Shown: positions 10,852 through 24,307, counted from the stretch's first letter. The stretch: DNA of 64,000 nt from Lampris incognitus (GCF_029633865.1 NC_079223.1:8999736-9063735), one strand, 5' to 3'. Numbers and translations: made by a program. Notes: generated by a model not told the origin, from the sequence alone.

Positions 10852-11306
10852 AGTGTTTTAAGCCTTGATCAAAACTATGACCTACATCAAGGAAGTTGAA
10901 GTACACAGATATTGTGTAACAGATGACACACTTCAAGAGTGGTATTTCCAGTCTATCCAGTACTTCCCAGACCATATGCTGTTTCTGCTAACCACTGTTT
11001 GCACTGACCAAGTGGGCTCCACATGATCCTAACTAGTTTTCAACCTTTCTTGGCATGCTCACTTCTGCTCTTCAGTTCCCAGATATGTATTATAAATAAT
11101 ATTAAAGTTAAAAAAAATGTTTTGCCTGATGTGGATTTATATAAAAACTAACACGGCAAACAGGTTGAACAGCATGCTGTGTGTGTTCCTGTGTGTAAAA
11201 TGAGAAATGCTTTGTCACGTATGCTGACATACAGACAGACGTCTTTGTACTTAACACGCCTGTGTCTGTTTGTTTCATGTGTGTGCCTCTATGGTCACGT
11301 CACCAG
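10852..11306. other. No gene seen; possible intron end
   Basis: AT-rich, unassigned sequence. The last ~50 bases are pyrimidine-rich and end CACGTCACCAG, a plausible splice acceptor. Confidence 0.4.
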
Positions 11307-11418
11307 GTCCAGTGTTGGTGGAGTCAGACAACAGAGAAGCTGCACGAGGAGGAGACTGACACAGCAAATCTCTGAAGAATCTGAATACTCTGAAAGTATT
11401 GAGAATTTCTTGCCCTAA
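11307..11418 (+). other. Possible orphan terminal coding exon
   Basis: After the acceptor CACGTCACCAG the frame reads SSVGGVRQQRSCTRRRLTQQ, then ISEESEYSESIENFLP and a TAA stop. The basic patch followed by an acidic, Ser-rich tail looks like a natural C-terminus and is not repeat-derived. I cannot name it and see no upstream exon to join to it. An AT-rich downstream stretch holds AATAAA near 11694, which could serve as a poly(A) signal. Confidence 0.22.
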
Positions 11419-11804
11419 ATTCAGGGTTTTGCTCAACTTTAAGGTAACCTTTCACAGTTTTTTTAGATGCAACTTTGTTGTTTGTAAGCGAGTCATTTGT
11501 ATATCCCGGCTCTCATCCCTTTTTTCATAATAATTCTTTATCTATTTTGTAAACACATAAATCAGTTACCAGGTTCAGTTTTTAATCACAATTGTGTTGC
11601 CTTTAAGGCATAATGATGGGTAGACTTTTGTTTTGATAAGGGTTAGTCATCAATTCCTTTTAGTCATGTTGAGGAAGCCGGCTGAATTTGTCTAAATAAA
11701 TAAAATAATAATTCTCATCAGAATGTTTTCCCAGTCTACTTAGTTGATTTACTGTCTCGTTGCTTTAAAGAGACAGGGTGGAAATTTTGAGCTTGCAAGG
11801 GTGT
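11419..11804. other. No gene seen
   Basis: AT-rich sequence that could be the 3' UTR of the candidate exon at 11.3 kb; otherwise unassigned. Confidence 0.4.
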
Positions 11805-12223
11805 TTTTTTTAATTTATTTACCCCCCTCCCCCTCCCCAATTGTACCCGTCCAATTACCCCACTCTTCCAAGCCATCTCGGTCGCTGCTCCACCCCCTCT
11901 GCCAAATCCAGGGAGGGCTGCAGACTACCACACGCCTCCTTCAGTACATGTGGCGTCGCCAGCCACTTTTTACCTGACAGTGAGGAGTTTCGCCAGGGGG
12001 ATGTAGCGCGTGGGGGGATCACTCTATTCCCCCCAGCTCCCCCTCCCCCCTGAACAGGTGCCCCGACCGACCAGAGGAGGTGCTAGTGCAGCGACCAGGA
12101 CACAAACCCACATCCAGCGTCTGTAGGGACGCTTGACCAAGCTGGAGGTAACACGAGGATTCGAACCGGCGATCCCCATGTTGGTAGGCAACGGAATAGA
12201 CCGCCACGCCTCCCGGACGCCCC
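11805..12223 (-). mobile_element. tRNA-derived SINE, family A, copy 5, with target duplication
   Basis: Full-length minus-strand copy. Its head (GGGCGTCCGGGAGGCGTGG on the minus strand) lies at the right. TGCAAGGGTGT at 11794-11804 and TGCAAGAGTGT at 12224-12234 form an 11-bp target duplication with one difference. Confidence 0.88.
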
Positions 12224-12287
12224 TGCAAGAGTGTCTTTGTATGTAAGTTTGATGTACAAGAAAGGAGATGGGCATGTACCTTTTTAG

Positions 12288-12748
12288 GGTAACACTTTAG
12301 TATGGGGAACGTAGTCGCCATTAATTAGGTGCTTATTAGCATGCAAATTAGCAACATATTGGCTCTTAATTGATCCTTATTACGTACTCATTAATGCCTT
12401 ATTCTGCATGGCCTTATTATACAACCAGTAAGCCATTAACTATGAGTTTTCCCTCTATAACCTCAGAAGTATTGCTTATTAGTAGTACCATCTCAATATG
12501 CTTTGCTTAGTATGGCCTTTATAAGGTGGTAGTACCACAAGAAGAGTTATTCTCCCTTACTAACACTTAATGAATATGGTCTGTTCTTACATAACAAAAC
12601 ACAAAACTACAAGTGTTCATAGTGTTAAATTACTGTAAATTTAGTTTTTGTTACTTAGAATATGTTCCCCATACTAAAGTGACATCTTGATCATTACTAA
12701 TTCACTAGTAATTAAGTTTTTTTATGTTCCCCATACTAAAGTGTTACC
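12288..12748. mobile_element. MITE with perfect 8-bp target duplication (hAT-like)
   Basis: The ends are inverted repeats (GGTAACACTTTAGTATGGGG at the left, its complement at the right). The 8-bp sequence CTTTTTAG flanks it exactly (12280-12287 and 12749-12756), as expected for hAT (or P) superfamily insertion. The right end carries a second, direct copy of TATGTTCCCCATACTAAAGT about 63 bp inside. There is no coding capacity in its 461 bp. Confidence 0.85.
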
Positions 12749-12806
12749 CTTTTTAGTCATCTGTATCTTGGAGGGTATTTTCATTAACTAGATGAGGTTT
12801 AATCTA

Positions 12807-14348
<1,542 letters not shown>

Positions 14349-14350
14349 TA

Positions 14351-14984
14351 TGTCCAGGAAACTGGCCCATACAGTAGCATACTAGTCTGATAACTGACAG
14401 AGTTTTAGGGCTAGGCATGAAAAAACAAATACGTTGTTTTTCAAGAAATAAAATCTAATTTCGAGAATTAAATGTGAATAATTAAGAAACAATTCTGGGA
14501 TTACTCTTGATATTTTTTGAGAACAGATATGAAATTGAGAAAAAAATCCAGAAAAGATTTTCAAAAGCTTTTTTCCCTATGAAGTCACATGTCTCCAGTA
14601 AAGTGTAAACTGTCCAGAAATTGCAACAACAGCATCACGGTATGAAACAACTAACAAGAAGGATTGTCTAAATTTCACAATCACCTTTACGAAATGTAAT
14701 TTTTTTTTTTGATTGGATTGATGAGATTTTGTCTATTTTATTTCTCAAAATACACTAACAACATATATCTTTTTACAGTGCCCTCTTTCTCTTTGAATTA
14801 TAGAAAAGTCCTTTGAAATTGGAGTTGGAAATCAAAGAACGTCACCACATATATAGACACACAGATGCAAACATGCATGAGTTGTTGTGTTTGAAGTTAA
14901 TTTGACAATTTACTTCATCAGCAGATTGAAAACTTCTACAAAACTAGTAAAAATTGAATTCTGAAGTTCCCTTTTCACACAGTT
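14351..14984. other. No gene seen
   Basis: AT-rich, unassigned sequence with a T-run at 14700-14711. Confidence 0.6.
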
Positions 14985-14999
14985 ATCTGATTCTTGTAA

Positions 15000-15951
15000 G
15001 TTCTGATTCTTGACAGGGTGCCAAGAGTGGAGGTGTGGTATTGTATGAGGACGTCGGGAGTTGCAGAGAAATATGTAGGAGTGGTGCAGGATATGTATGA
15101 GGGAAGTGTGACAATGGTGAAGTGTGCAATTGGAATGACAGATAGGTTCAGGCTGGAGGTGGGATTACATCAAGGATTGGCTCTGAGCCCTTTTTTGTTT
15201 GCAACGGTGATGGACAGGTTGATGGATGAGATCAGGCAGGAGTCTCCGTGGACTATGATGTTTGCGGATGACATCGTGATGTGTAGCGAGATTCAGGAGC
15301 AAGACGGAATACATATGCGTGAATGAGAGGGAGGACAGTGGAATGGTGAGGATGCAAGGAGTAGGGATGACGAAGGCGTATGAGTTTAAATACTTGGGCT
15401 CAACTGTCCAAAGTAAGAAGAAGAGAGTGCAGGCAAGGTGGAGTGGGTGGAGAAGAGTGTCAGGAGTGATTTGCGCCAGAAGGGTACCAACAAGAGTTAA
15501 AGGGAAGGTTTACAAGATGGTTGTGAGACCAGCTATGTTATATGGTTTGGAGACAGTGGCACTGATGAAAAGACAGGAGGAGGAGCTGGAGGTGGCAGAA
15601 TTGAAGATGCTAAGCTTTTCATTGAGAGCTACGAAGAAGGACAGGATTAGGAACGATTATATTAGAGGGACCGCTCAGGTTGGACGGTTTGGAGACAAAG
15701 CAAGAGAGGCAAGATTGAGATGGCTTGGACATGTGTGGAGGAGAGATGCTGAGTATATTGGGAAAAGGATGCTGAATATGGAGCTGCCAGGGAACAGGAA
15801 AAGAGGAAGACCAAACAGGAGGTTTATGGATGTGGTGAGGGAGGACATGCAGGTGTGACAAAGGAAGATGCAGAGGACAGGAAGAAATGGAAACGGATGA
15901 TCCGCTGTGGCGATCCCTAGCGGGAGCAGCCAATGATACTAGTAGCAGTAG
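15000..15951 (+). mobile_element. RTE-type LINE, 5'-truncated, copy 1, with 15-bp target duplication
   Basis: The broken reverse-transcriptase frame includes EVGLHQGLALSPFLFATVMD and the active-site block PWTMMFADDIVM (FADD), then YLGSTVQS, RPAMLYGLETVALMKRQ and the C-terminal GKRMLNMELPGNRKRGRPNR. The 3' end reads CGATCCCTAGCGGGAGCAGC with a short AGTAG tail. ATCTGATTCTTGTAA is repeated exactly at 14985-14999 and 15952-15966. A second partial copy of the target motif sits at the 5' junction (15001-15014). A segment of the RT after FADD is deleted. Confidence 0.88.
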
Positions 15952-15978
15952 ATCTGATTCTTGTAAATCAGCAACTGC

Positions 15979-16157
15979 ACACTCCAAAAAAATTAAACGT
16001 AAGATTGACTTAAAAATGTTATGTCAACTGGTTCCACTCAACTGTGCTTAGTAATTTCTAATTCCGTTGAGCACATATTGATTCAAGTTGCTTAGAAGTT
16101 ACTTAAAGTTGCATAGAACCAGTTGATGCAAAAAAAAAAAAATTTTTTTTTGAGTGT
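15979..16157. mobile_element. Small palindromic MITE
   Basis: The inverted ends are ACACTC followed by a poly-A stretch at the left, and a poly-T stretch followed by GAGTGT at the right. Inner inverted arms are TCAACTGGTTC and GAACCAGTTGA. Length is 179 bp with no coding capacity. The target duplication is not clear, so the superfamily is not assigned. Confidence 0.55.
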
Positions 16158-16774
16158 ATATTTAGATGTATTCCTTTGTGGTGTATTAAAAGAACAAAAT
16201 GTGTAGATTTAAAGAACCAATCCTAATTTTAAACTCAGGACAGCAGAAGGAGCATGCTGAAGATGTGGCATTCTAGGGCTAAATTTCTAAATAACAGTAT
16301 ATCAAAGTATCACTCTTGATTATTCTATCAGAATATCATAAAAAGTAACAACCATACTGTAAACTGTTACTTAGAAAATAAAGTGATGTAGTCCCACCTT
16401 CTAACACAGATTCAACACCTCACTTGAGACTTCTACTCCAGGTGTTTCAAATAACAAAAAGGGCTTTATTGTCGTGAAACTGGGCACAAACACTGGCACA
16501 CTTGGGCGTGTATACATTGATGGTGAATACAAGAAGCAGTAATCACTGCTGTGCGCATCATTGCTGTCAATTCCCCCCTGGAACGAGAAAGATGTTCTTG
16601 GGTTCCCAAAAGGGCGCCGGTAGTCTCTGCATTTATGCCATCCATTAAACTCTACACAATCACTGGACTTAGAGCAGCTGACCTATGTAAAAGCAGATAC
16701 AACAATAAACTGCACTTAGTGTAGTCCTTTGCCTTTGGGTCCTCCTTATATCACATTATTAATTCCACCAAACA
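16158..16774. other. No gene seen
   Basis: Unassigned sequence between the small MITE and the next LINE. Confidence 0.6.
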
Positions 16775-16792
16775 CTATCCTATCTAAAATGT

Positions 16793-17759
16793 ACGAGGGA
16801 ATTGTGACATATGTACAAGGGAAGTGTGACAATGGTGAGGTGTGCGGTTGGAATGACAGATGGGTCAATGTGGAGGTGGGATTACATCAAGGATCGGCTC
16901 TGAGCCCTTTGTTTGCAATAGTGATGGACAGGTTGACGGACAAGATCAGGCAGGAGTCTCCATGGACGATGATGTCCGTGGATGACATTGTGATCTGTAG
17001 TGAGAGTAGGGTGCAGGTTGAGGAGAGCCTGGAGAGGTGGAGGTATGCACTGGAGAGAAGAGGAATGAAAGTCAGTAGGAGCAAGACGGAGTACATATGC
17101 ATGAATGAGAGGGAGGACAGTGGAGTGGTCAGGATGCAAGGAGTGGAGGTGACGAAGGCATGCGTTTAAATACTTGGGCTCAACTGTCCAAAGTAACAGG
17201 GAGTGCAGGAGAGAGGTGAAGAAGAGAGTGCAGGCAGGGTGGAGTGGGTGGAGAAGAGTGTCAGGGGTGATTTGCTAAAGAAGGGTACCAGCAAGAGTTG
17301 AAGGGAAGGTTTACAAGATGGTTGTGAGACCAGCTATGTTATATGGTTTGGAGACAGTGGCACTGACGAAAAGACAGGAGGCAGAGCTGGAGGTGGCGGA
17401 GTTGAAGATGCTAAGATTTTCACTGGGAGTGACGAAGAAGGACAGGATTAGGAACGATTATATTAGAGGGACCGCTCAAGTTGGACGGTTTGGAGACAAA
17501 GCAAGAGAGGCAAGCTTGAGATAGCTTGGACATGTGTGGAGGAGAGATGCTGGGTATATTGGGAGAAGCATGCTGAATATGGAGCTGCCAGGGAAGAGGA
17601 AAAGAAGAGGGCCAAAGAGGAGGTTTATGGATGTGGTAAGGGAGGACATGCAGGTGGCTGGTGTGACAGAGGAAGATGCAGAAGACAGGAAGAAATGGAA
17701 ACGGATGATCCGCTGTGGCGACCCCTAACGGGAGCAGCCAAAAGTAGTAGTAGTAGTAG
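16793..17759 (+). mobile_element. RTE-type LINE, 5'-truncated, copy 2, with 18-bp target duplication
   Basis: It belongs to the same family as the copy at 15.0 kb, with GLHQGSALSPLFAIVMD, PWTMMSVDDIVICSESR (VDD where FADD is usual), RYALERRGMKVSRSKTEY and the same C-terminus. The 3' end is CGACCCCTAACGGGAGCAGC with an AGT-repeat tail. ACTATCCTATCTAAAATG (16775-16792) is repeated with one change at 17760-17777. Frames are interrupted between the VDD block and the C-terminal block. This copy keeps the middle segment that copy 1 lost. Confidence 0.9.
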
Positions 17760-17777
17760 ACTATCCTGTCTAAAATG

Positions 17778-19865
17778 GATTGATTGGTTGGGGTTTCTAC
17801 AGAGAGGGAGCCCTAGGTGTAATGCCTATCCATTATAGATGATCATACTGATCTTATCAATGTTTGGGACTTGAGACTTGACTTGAAACTTGTGCCAAAA
17901 GCCCTAAAAGCATCCATGGGCTCTCGTACAGGCAGTTTGTACTCGTGGATTGGACCAGATGCATTTATTTTGTCAAGTTAGGTTGGCAATTACTTAGGCT
18001 AATATTCATTAAATGTACATTTGGATAAATGTTCATATGCGTCCTTGCCTAGACCACTGTACGAGAACAGCTCATTGCACCTGCATCTACACTTAGACAT
18101 GGTCTGAGCCGGTGTAGGTGGAGACAATTGCAAGCCAAACTGGATACTAAAATTATACTGTGCCAGTGGAACTGCATTAACACTCCCAGCAGCACCATCA
18201 CACCCATCTCAGTGCAGACAGGTTCCTTTCATGCAAAAAAATTACCAAAGAGGTAAAAGTGGGAAAAGTTCATCTTGTGCTCAAGGAAATTTCAAGTCAT
18301 CCTGATTTTACAGCTCTGCACCAACACAAAAATAGAGCCCAAAATATTATTTGAGGCATTTGCTCTTTGGTCAACATGTCAAACTTTTGCCAATCCTTGC
18401 ATTATGCTAAGTCACATTTATGTTCAATCTATTCAGGACATGACAGTTGTGATCCTTACTTTAATGAAGTCAGTTGCTTGTACTGTTGCTAGTCAAGAAT
18501 ATAGGTCTCTTTTACATTCATGTTAGGCCACATTGCAATTAATCTGAGAATTTTCTTAGCATCTGTAAATAATGCAGAAACCATATCTTGGTTTCAAAAT
18601 TGAAATGAAAAGACAAAACCCAAAATCTCTGGACTATGCCATGCAATATGCTAAATCCCAACATGTCTTACACAATGCATTCCATTGGTATATCTCCCCT
18701 GTAAGTACTCGAGGCCAAGCAAGTTAGCGCAAGCAAAACCGCCTCAGGACATTCTCCAAGAACAAGTCTGAAGTAGGGCAGTCTCCATTACAGAGTAAAA
18801 AAAAACCCCCAAAAAATCCACACCTTTCAAAAGAGCCTGCCTCAAAGCCAATTTCTCCATATAGGCACGTTTAAGGAATAAAACCAAAAACCTGAGATAC
18901 CAGGTGAACACTAACATCGAATTTCTTCAACAGATTGTGAATTTGTGAGTATAGGACCTAAAATTTAAATATTCCCTGTATTTGATGTGAATCATCCAAA
19001 AAACATAAAAGCCAATAAATAGCAAAACCCAAGTCAGAGATTGAAAATTTTTTGGCAAGCAATCACTATTTTTACTTATGATGTTGAAGAAACTAGCCAC
19101 AGTGAGAAGACAGTTAACAGCAACCGTATTTCCGTAGAAAAGAACCCAAGTGGAGTCAAGTAGGTGGAGACATAATAACTGAACATGCCTCCAGTTGCAA
19201 ACCTACCTTTTCCTCTCAGGTAAGAAAGACAACCAGCAGCAGGTTTACTGCATGTATTTAACTGATTGCACCAGGCCTGTTTGGGACTAGCACAAACCAC
19301 TGTGTGGGTGCCAGTCCTGTGGAAATGCACTGACACTGTTACGCCAAGGGAAACATGTTGTTTGTGAGGCTTGTCATAATCTACTTTCAAATGCATCTGT
19401 CAATATGGACCCTCGTCCATAATCCTGTATCATATCTGACAAAACAACAACAGTTCAGTATGGAACTGACTCACTCCACACTTATTACATAAACTTCGGT
19501 TGAGCAGAGCCTCTCTACAGCTATTAGAAGCTGCTGGCTTTTATATTTGAATAGCACATTTTTCGGTGTGGTTTTATTATTATGAATCTAGATCTGCCGC
19601 AAATTGACTAGTTTGTGAAAGTTATTTTTGAACATCAACTGGATTAGAGCACTTAAAAGTTTTTTTTAAAGTTGAGCTCAGCCGCGTGAAAAATTGTCAT
19701 TTTTTTGTCAAGACTTTGTTTAAAATCTAAAGTTCACGCTGTAACATGCTGTCACATTACTATCAGCTGCAGTAGTTTATGATAACGAAGGGGTCATTTT
19801 AAAAATTAGTTTTTCTCGTACACTTGTCTGGTATTGTGCCACTTCCCTCAACACAGCTTACAAAA
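17778..19865. other. No gene seen (2 kb)
   Basis: No coding exon, RNA gene or named repeat could be supported. AT-rich and apparently single-copy within the window. Chance frames here are short and lack family signatures. Confidence 0.6.
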
Positions 19866-20311
19866 GGGTAGTGTAGCGGTCTATTCCATTACCTACCAAC
19901 ACGGGGGTTGCTGGTTTGAATCCCTGTTACCTCCAGCTTGGTTGGGCGTCCCTAGACACAACTGGCCATGTCTGTGGGTGGACAGCCGGATGTGGGTACG
20001 TGTCCTGGTTGCTGCACTAGCACCTCCTCCGGTCAGTCGGGGTGCCTATTTAGGGGGGAGGGGGAACTAGGGAGAATACTGTGATCCTCCCAAGCGCGAT
20101 GTCCCCCTGGCAAAACTCCTTAGTATCAGATGAGAAGAAGCAGCTGGCGATTCCACATGTATCGGGGGAGGCATGTGGTAGTCTGCAGCCCTCCTCGGAT
20201 CGGCAGAGGGGGTGGAGCAGTGACCGGGACAGCTCAGAAGAGTGGGGTAATTGGCCGGATAAAATTGGGGAGAAAAAGGGAGGGGAAAAATCCCCCCCCC
20301 CCCCAAAAAAA
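19866..20311 (+). mobile_element. tRNA-derived SINE, family A, copy 6
   Basis: The head reads GGTAGTGTAGCGGTCTATTCC in overlapping 20-base view, the B box is decayed (GGTTTGAATCCC), the body is complete, and the copy ends in C and A runs. Confidence 0.87.
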
Positions 20312-20913
20312 AAGCCTTCCTTAATCTTGGCATCAGTTATTCTTGGAAACATCTTTCTCAAACAGTAAAATCCATCGCATGTATCGCAGCTGTTGCAACA
20401 TTGACAAGAAATTGCTGTATTAAATCTTCCTGAAGACAATAAATCCTATTGTTAAGTATACTCACTATGCTATTGCCTGAAGAACATGTGCATCAACATG
20501 CATCCAAACAGCATCTGTAAATCTGAGCAGCTTTTATAGCCAGTATGCCAGCATCTAACCTGACTAAGCATTCCCAGGCATGCATGCCTAAGACAACATT
20601 TGCATAGCACCTACACTGAGTGCATGCTCAGGCATGTGTGGACTGACCAAAACAGCTTGCTTTGTGGGCAATATACTAGTAGACTTAAAATACGACGGGA
20701 AATAAATAAAAAAAGAAGTTATATCTACAAAACAGTATGTGATGGGAAATTTTTAGGGGGATTTTTGTGATCGGTAGCCCAAAATCCATATAATACACCA
20801 AAAAGTGTTCAGGAAGCAAAATCTTCATTGTCTAGTGTTACTTACTGCCGTGGAGTGAGTTACGTTCATATGCAATCCTTAATAAAGAAAACTTACCTGG
20901 AGCAGCAAAGGCA
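20312..20913. other. No gene seen
   Basis: Unassigned sequence between SINE copy 6 and the minus-strand LINE. Confidence 0.6.
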
Positions 20914-21716
20914 GTACTACTACTACTACCTTCGGCTGCTCCCGTTAGGGGTCGCCACAGTGGATCATCCGTTTCCATTTCTTCCTATCTTCTGCATCTT
21001 CCTCTGTCACACCAGCCACCTTCATGTCTTCCCTCACCACATCCATAAACCTCCTCTTTGGCCTTCCTCTTTTCCTCTTCTCTGGTAGCTCCATATTCAG
21101 CATCCTTCTCCCAATATACCCAGCATCTCTCCTCCACACATGTCCAAGCCATCTCAAGCTTGCCTCTCTTGCTTTGTCTTCGAACCGTCCAACCTGAGCT
21201 GTCCCTCTAATATAATCATTCCTGATCCTGTCCTTCTTCGTCACTCCCAGTGAAAATCTTAGCATCTTCAACTCTGCCACCTCCAGCTCCAGCTCCTGTC
21301 TTTTCATCAGTGCCACTGTCTCCAAACCCTATAACATAGCTGGTCTCACAACCATCTTGTAAACTTTCCGTTTAACTCTTGCTGGTACCCTTCTGTAGCA
21401 AATCACTCCTGACACTCTTCTCCACCCACTCCACCCTGCCTGCACTCTCTTCTTCACCTCTCTCCTGCACTCCCCGTTACTTTGGACAGTTCAGCCCAAG
21501 TATTTAAACTCATATGCCTTCGTCCCCTCCACTCCTTGCATCCTGACCATTCCACTGTCCTCCCTTTCATTCATACATAGGTACTCCGTCTTGCTCCTAC
21601 TGACTTTCATTCCTCTTCTCTCCAGTACATACCTCCACCTCTCCAGGCTCTCCTCAACCTGCACCCTACTCTCGCTACAGATCACAATGCCATCCACGAA
21701 CATCATCGTCCATGGA
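20914..21716 (-). mobile_element. RTE-type LINE, 5'-truncated, copy 3
   Basis: On the minus strand the C-terminal frame (METVALMKRQELELEVAELK, then LGHVWRRDAGYIGRRMLNME) is intact for 126 codons, and a second frame covers RYVLERRGMKVSRSKTEYLC. The tail is a TACTAC-type repeat at the left (20914-20930). The copy ends within the RT active-site region at its 5' side, where it meets a plus-strand LINE fragment through a short hairpin. Confidence 0.88.
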
Positions 21717-22006
21717 GACGATGATGTTCGAAAGGAACCAGTTGAAGTGGTTTGGGCATCTGATTAGGATGCCTCCTGGGCGCCTTCCTTTGGAGGTTTA
21801 CCGGGCACAGCCAACTGGGAGGAGACCCCAGGGTAGACCCAGAACTCGCTGGAGGGAATACATGTCCAATCTGGCCTGGGAACACCTTGGGATCCCCCAA
21901 GAGGAGCTGGAGGGCGCTGCTGGGGAGAGGGACATCTGGAGTGCCCTACTTAGCTTGCTGCCACTACGACCTGACCCTCGAGAAGCGGCTGATGATGAAT
22001 GAATGA
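21717..22006 (+). mobile_element. C-terminal tail of a second LINE type
   Basis: A single frame reads KWFGHLIRMPPGRLPLEVYR, then PTGRRPQGRPRTRWREYMSN and LRPDPREAADDE, ending in a GAAT-type repeat. This is the familiar C-terminus of a fish non-LTR element, different from the RTE copies. The open frame spans 96 codons but holds no catalytic motif. The precise clade is not assigned. Confidence 0.7.
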
Positions 22007-23186
22007 ATATGCGTCTTGTTCTACCATAGAAGACAATGGATATGCATCTTATAAAAAATAGCTAAAAGCTATATTCTAATTGTAAGGATTTTGTCCTTTT
22101 GGACCACTTTACCTTGAGTATCTTTTTTAGTTTATCCACCTCCCTTTTTAAATTTGACTGTTGGGAGCAGACGAAAGTAAGTATTTCATTGTACTGACTG
22201 CATTGTGTAACTTGTATGTGATGAACTTGAAAGATGACGTGGATATTCTCATTCTTCAGGAAACAATGAAATTAACCAGAAACATTTACAAAAAATACAG
22301 CCAAAAGAAATTTTCCATATAGAGAAGTATGCCTTGATCAAGCAATGCACACAACACTTTTTTAATAGCTACTGAAGAATATGCAGATTACAATAAGAAG
22401 ACTGCCAAGGTGTGTATGAAGCGTCTGTCCAGATTCTTCAGCTGTGCAGCATCAGAGTTGCTCTATACCAGTGACGGATTAAACCAATAAGGATGGAAAG
22501 CATAAAGTCAGTACAAAGACTACGGCTTAGCAATGCACCTTTTTGGATGACGTAACCTATGAGTCCTTAACTCCATGCTCATTTCAAAGAATATAAAGGG
22601 GTGTAGATGCAGAGGACAGTGATGGTGGTGTCCATGTATAAAGGACATAAAGGGGTGTAGATGTAGAGGACAGTGGACAGAGGATGTTCTCCCTCAATGT
22701 GGCCATGTGATGCAAATGTAACACCAAATGTAACACCAGGGCAATCAGTTCTGCCATCTTAGGCCCATAACAACATGTTTTCATCTCAAAAAATGGTTTA
22801 TTAGCTTTTTATAAGGGGACTATTGCGAAAGACATTTTATTTTAGATCCCTGCATCCTCAGAGTTGTACATAATCTAAAGTGGTGAATACCTGGATATAA
22901 GGAACAAAACTCACTGAAAAGGGACTCCCCAAGCTGGTCAAACAGCCAACATAGTTGCGAAAGTCATTGGTGAGGTTTAGTTCACTTTTAGCGGGCCACA
23001 ATTATCTGGTGAAGGCAATCGTTGATAGAGAATCCTGCAGAAATAGAAAAAAATCAAACGGTCAAAGGAATAGAGAGAGCGTGACAATGTTTCACCACAC
23101 AACAATAGAGGGGAGCACTAGTGAGAAAAGTACCAGCTAAGAAATACAACTGGGATGGGCGAATAGATGCAATAGCATTAGCATAG
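22007..23186. other. No gene seen; small imperfect duplication at ~22.6 kb
   Basis: No exon is supported. A ~50-bp segment with AAAGGGGTGTAGATG and AGAGGACAGTG occurs twice (from 22595 and from 22649). Confidence 0.5.
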
Positions 23187-23591
23187 TTTTTTTTTCTTTC
23201 TCCTTTTCCTCCCTAATTGTACTTCGCCAATTACTCCACTCTTCCGAGCCGCCCTGGTCTCTGCTTCACCCCCTCGGCCGATCCGGGGAGGGCTGCAGAC
23301 TACTACATGCCTCCCCCAATACATGTGGTGTTGCTAGCCGCCCCACAGTGAGGAGTTTCGTCAGGGGGATGTAGCGTGTGGGAGGATCACGCTATCCACC
23401 CTGAACAGGCGCCCAAGAGGAGGTGCTAGTGCAGCAACCAGGACACATACCCACATCTGGCTTCCCACCCGTAGACACAGGCAATTATGTCTGTAGGGAC
23501 GCTCGAACAAGCCACAGGCAACACGGGGATTCGAACCGAGATCCCCATGTTGGTAGGCGACGGAATAGACCACTAGGCTACCCGGACGCCC
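23187..23591 (-). mobile_element. tRNA-derived SINE, family A, copy 7
   Basis: Minus-strand copy with the head at the right (GGGCGTCCGGGTAGCCTAG on the minus strand) and a decayed B box. The body is shortened in the middle. The T-run at the left is its A tail. Confidence 0.85.
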
Positions 23592-23934
23592 TCAATAAAC
23601 TCTCTGGATGAATCTCATCTCATGTTGGCCTGATTGAACAGACACAAACCAGATTTATATTTTTATTTATAAAGATAAGAGGAATAAGCACAAGCTATTC
23701 AGGAGATATTTCAAAACAGCAATATGCTGTAGATTAATTTTGACTAGGCCTGTTAGAGCTAGCGATGTGATAGTTGCTAACTGCTAACAGACAAATGGCC
23801 ACACAAGCTATCTGAATTGTGACCAGAGCCTGTAGTGATCAAGCTTCTCAGAGTAGGAAAATGGTCCCAACTGCCCAAGAATTCTCAGAATGATGTAATT
23901 TTGCTCTTAATTGCACTTAACATGTTGGTATGGC

Positions 23935-24303
23935 CGGCAGCCATACCAACATGTACTCTGGCTCTGCCAAATGACGGAAGCTAAGCAGGTATGGGCTTGG
24001 CTAGTACTTAGATGGAGGACCTCCCCGGAAAACTGAGTTGCTGCCAGAAGTGGTGTTGTGGGCCAGTAGGGGGCAGTCTTCCCTCTGGTCCTAAAAAAAA
24101 CAACAAACCTAAAATCCCAGTGCAGTGACAGGGGCACTGTGCTGTAGAAGATGCCGTCCTTCAGATGAGACATTAAACCAAGGTCCTGACTCACTGTGGT
24201 CATTAAAGATCTCATGACACTTATCGCAAAGAGTAGGGGGTTCCCCGGTGTCCTAGCAAAAATTCCCAACATGGCTCTCTCCATCTGGCCACCTTATCAT
24301 CCC
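23935..24303 (+). mobile_element. 5S rRNA-derived SINE (SINE3-like)
   Basis: The head tracks 5S rRNA: GCCATACCAAC, GGAAGCTAAGCAGG (the 5S A-box region), GGCTAGTACTTAGATGG (the C-box region) and a degraded CCGGAAAACTGAGTTGCTG. The body (GATGCCGTCCTTCAGATGAG, GGTCCTGACTCACTGTGG) is the one I associate with fish 5S-type SINEs. The head is mutated and joined to a SINE body, so it is not a functional 5S gene. A perfect 15-bp inverted repeat (23920-23934 and 23940-23954) marks its 5' junction. Confidence 0.85.
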
Positions 24304-24307
24304 ACAT

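Noticed and set aside
23935-24060. A 5S rRNA gene
   Set aside because: The 5S-like head is mutated in conserved positions and continues into a SINE body with no Pol III T-run terminator at the right place.
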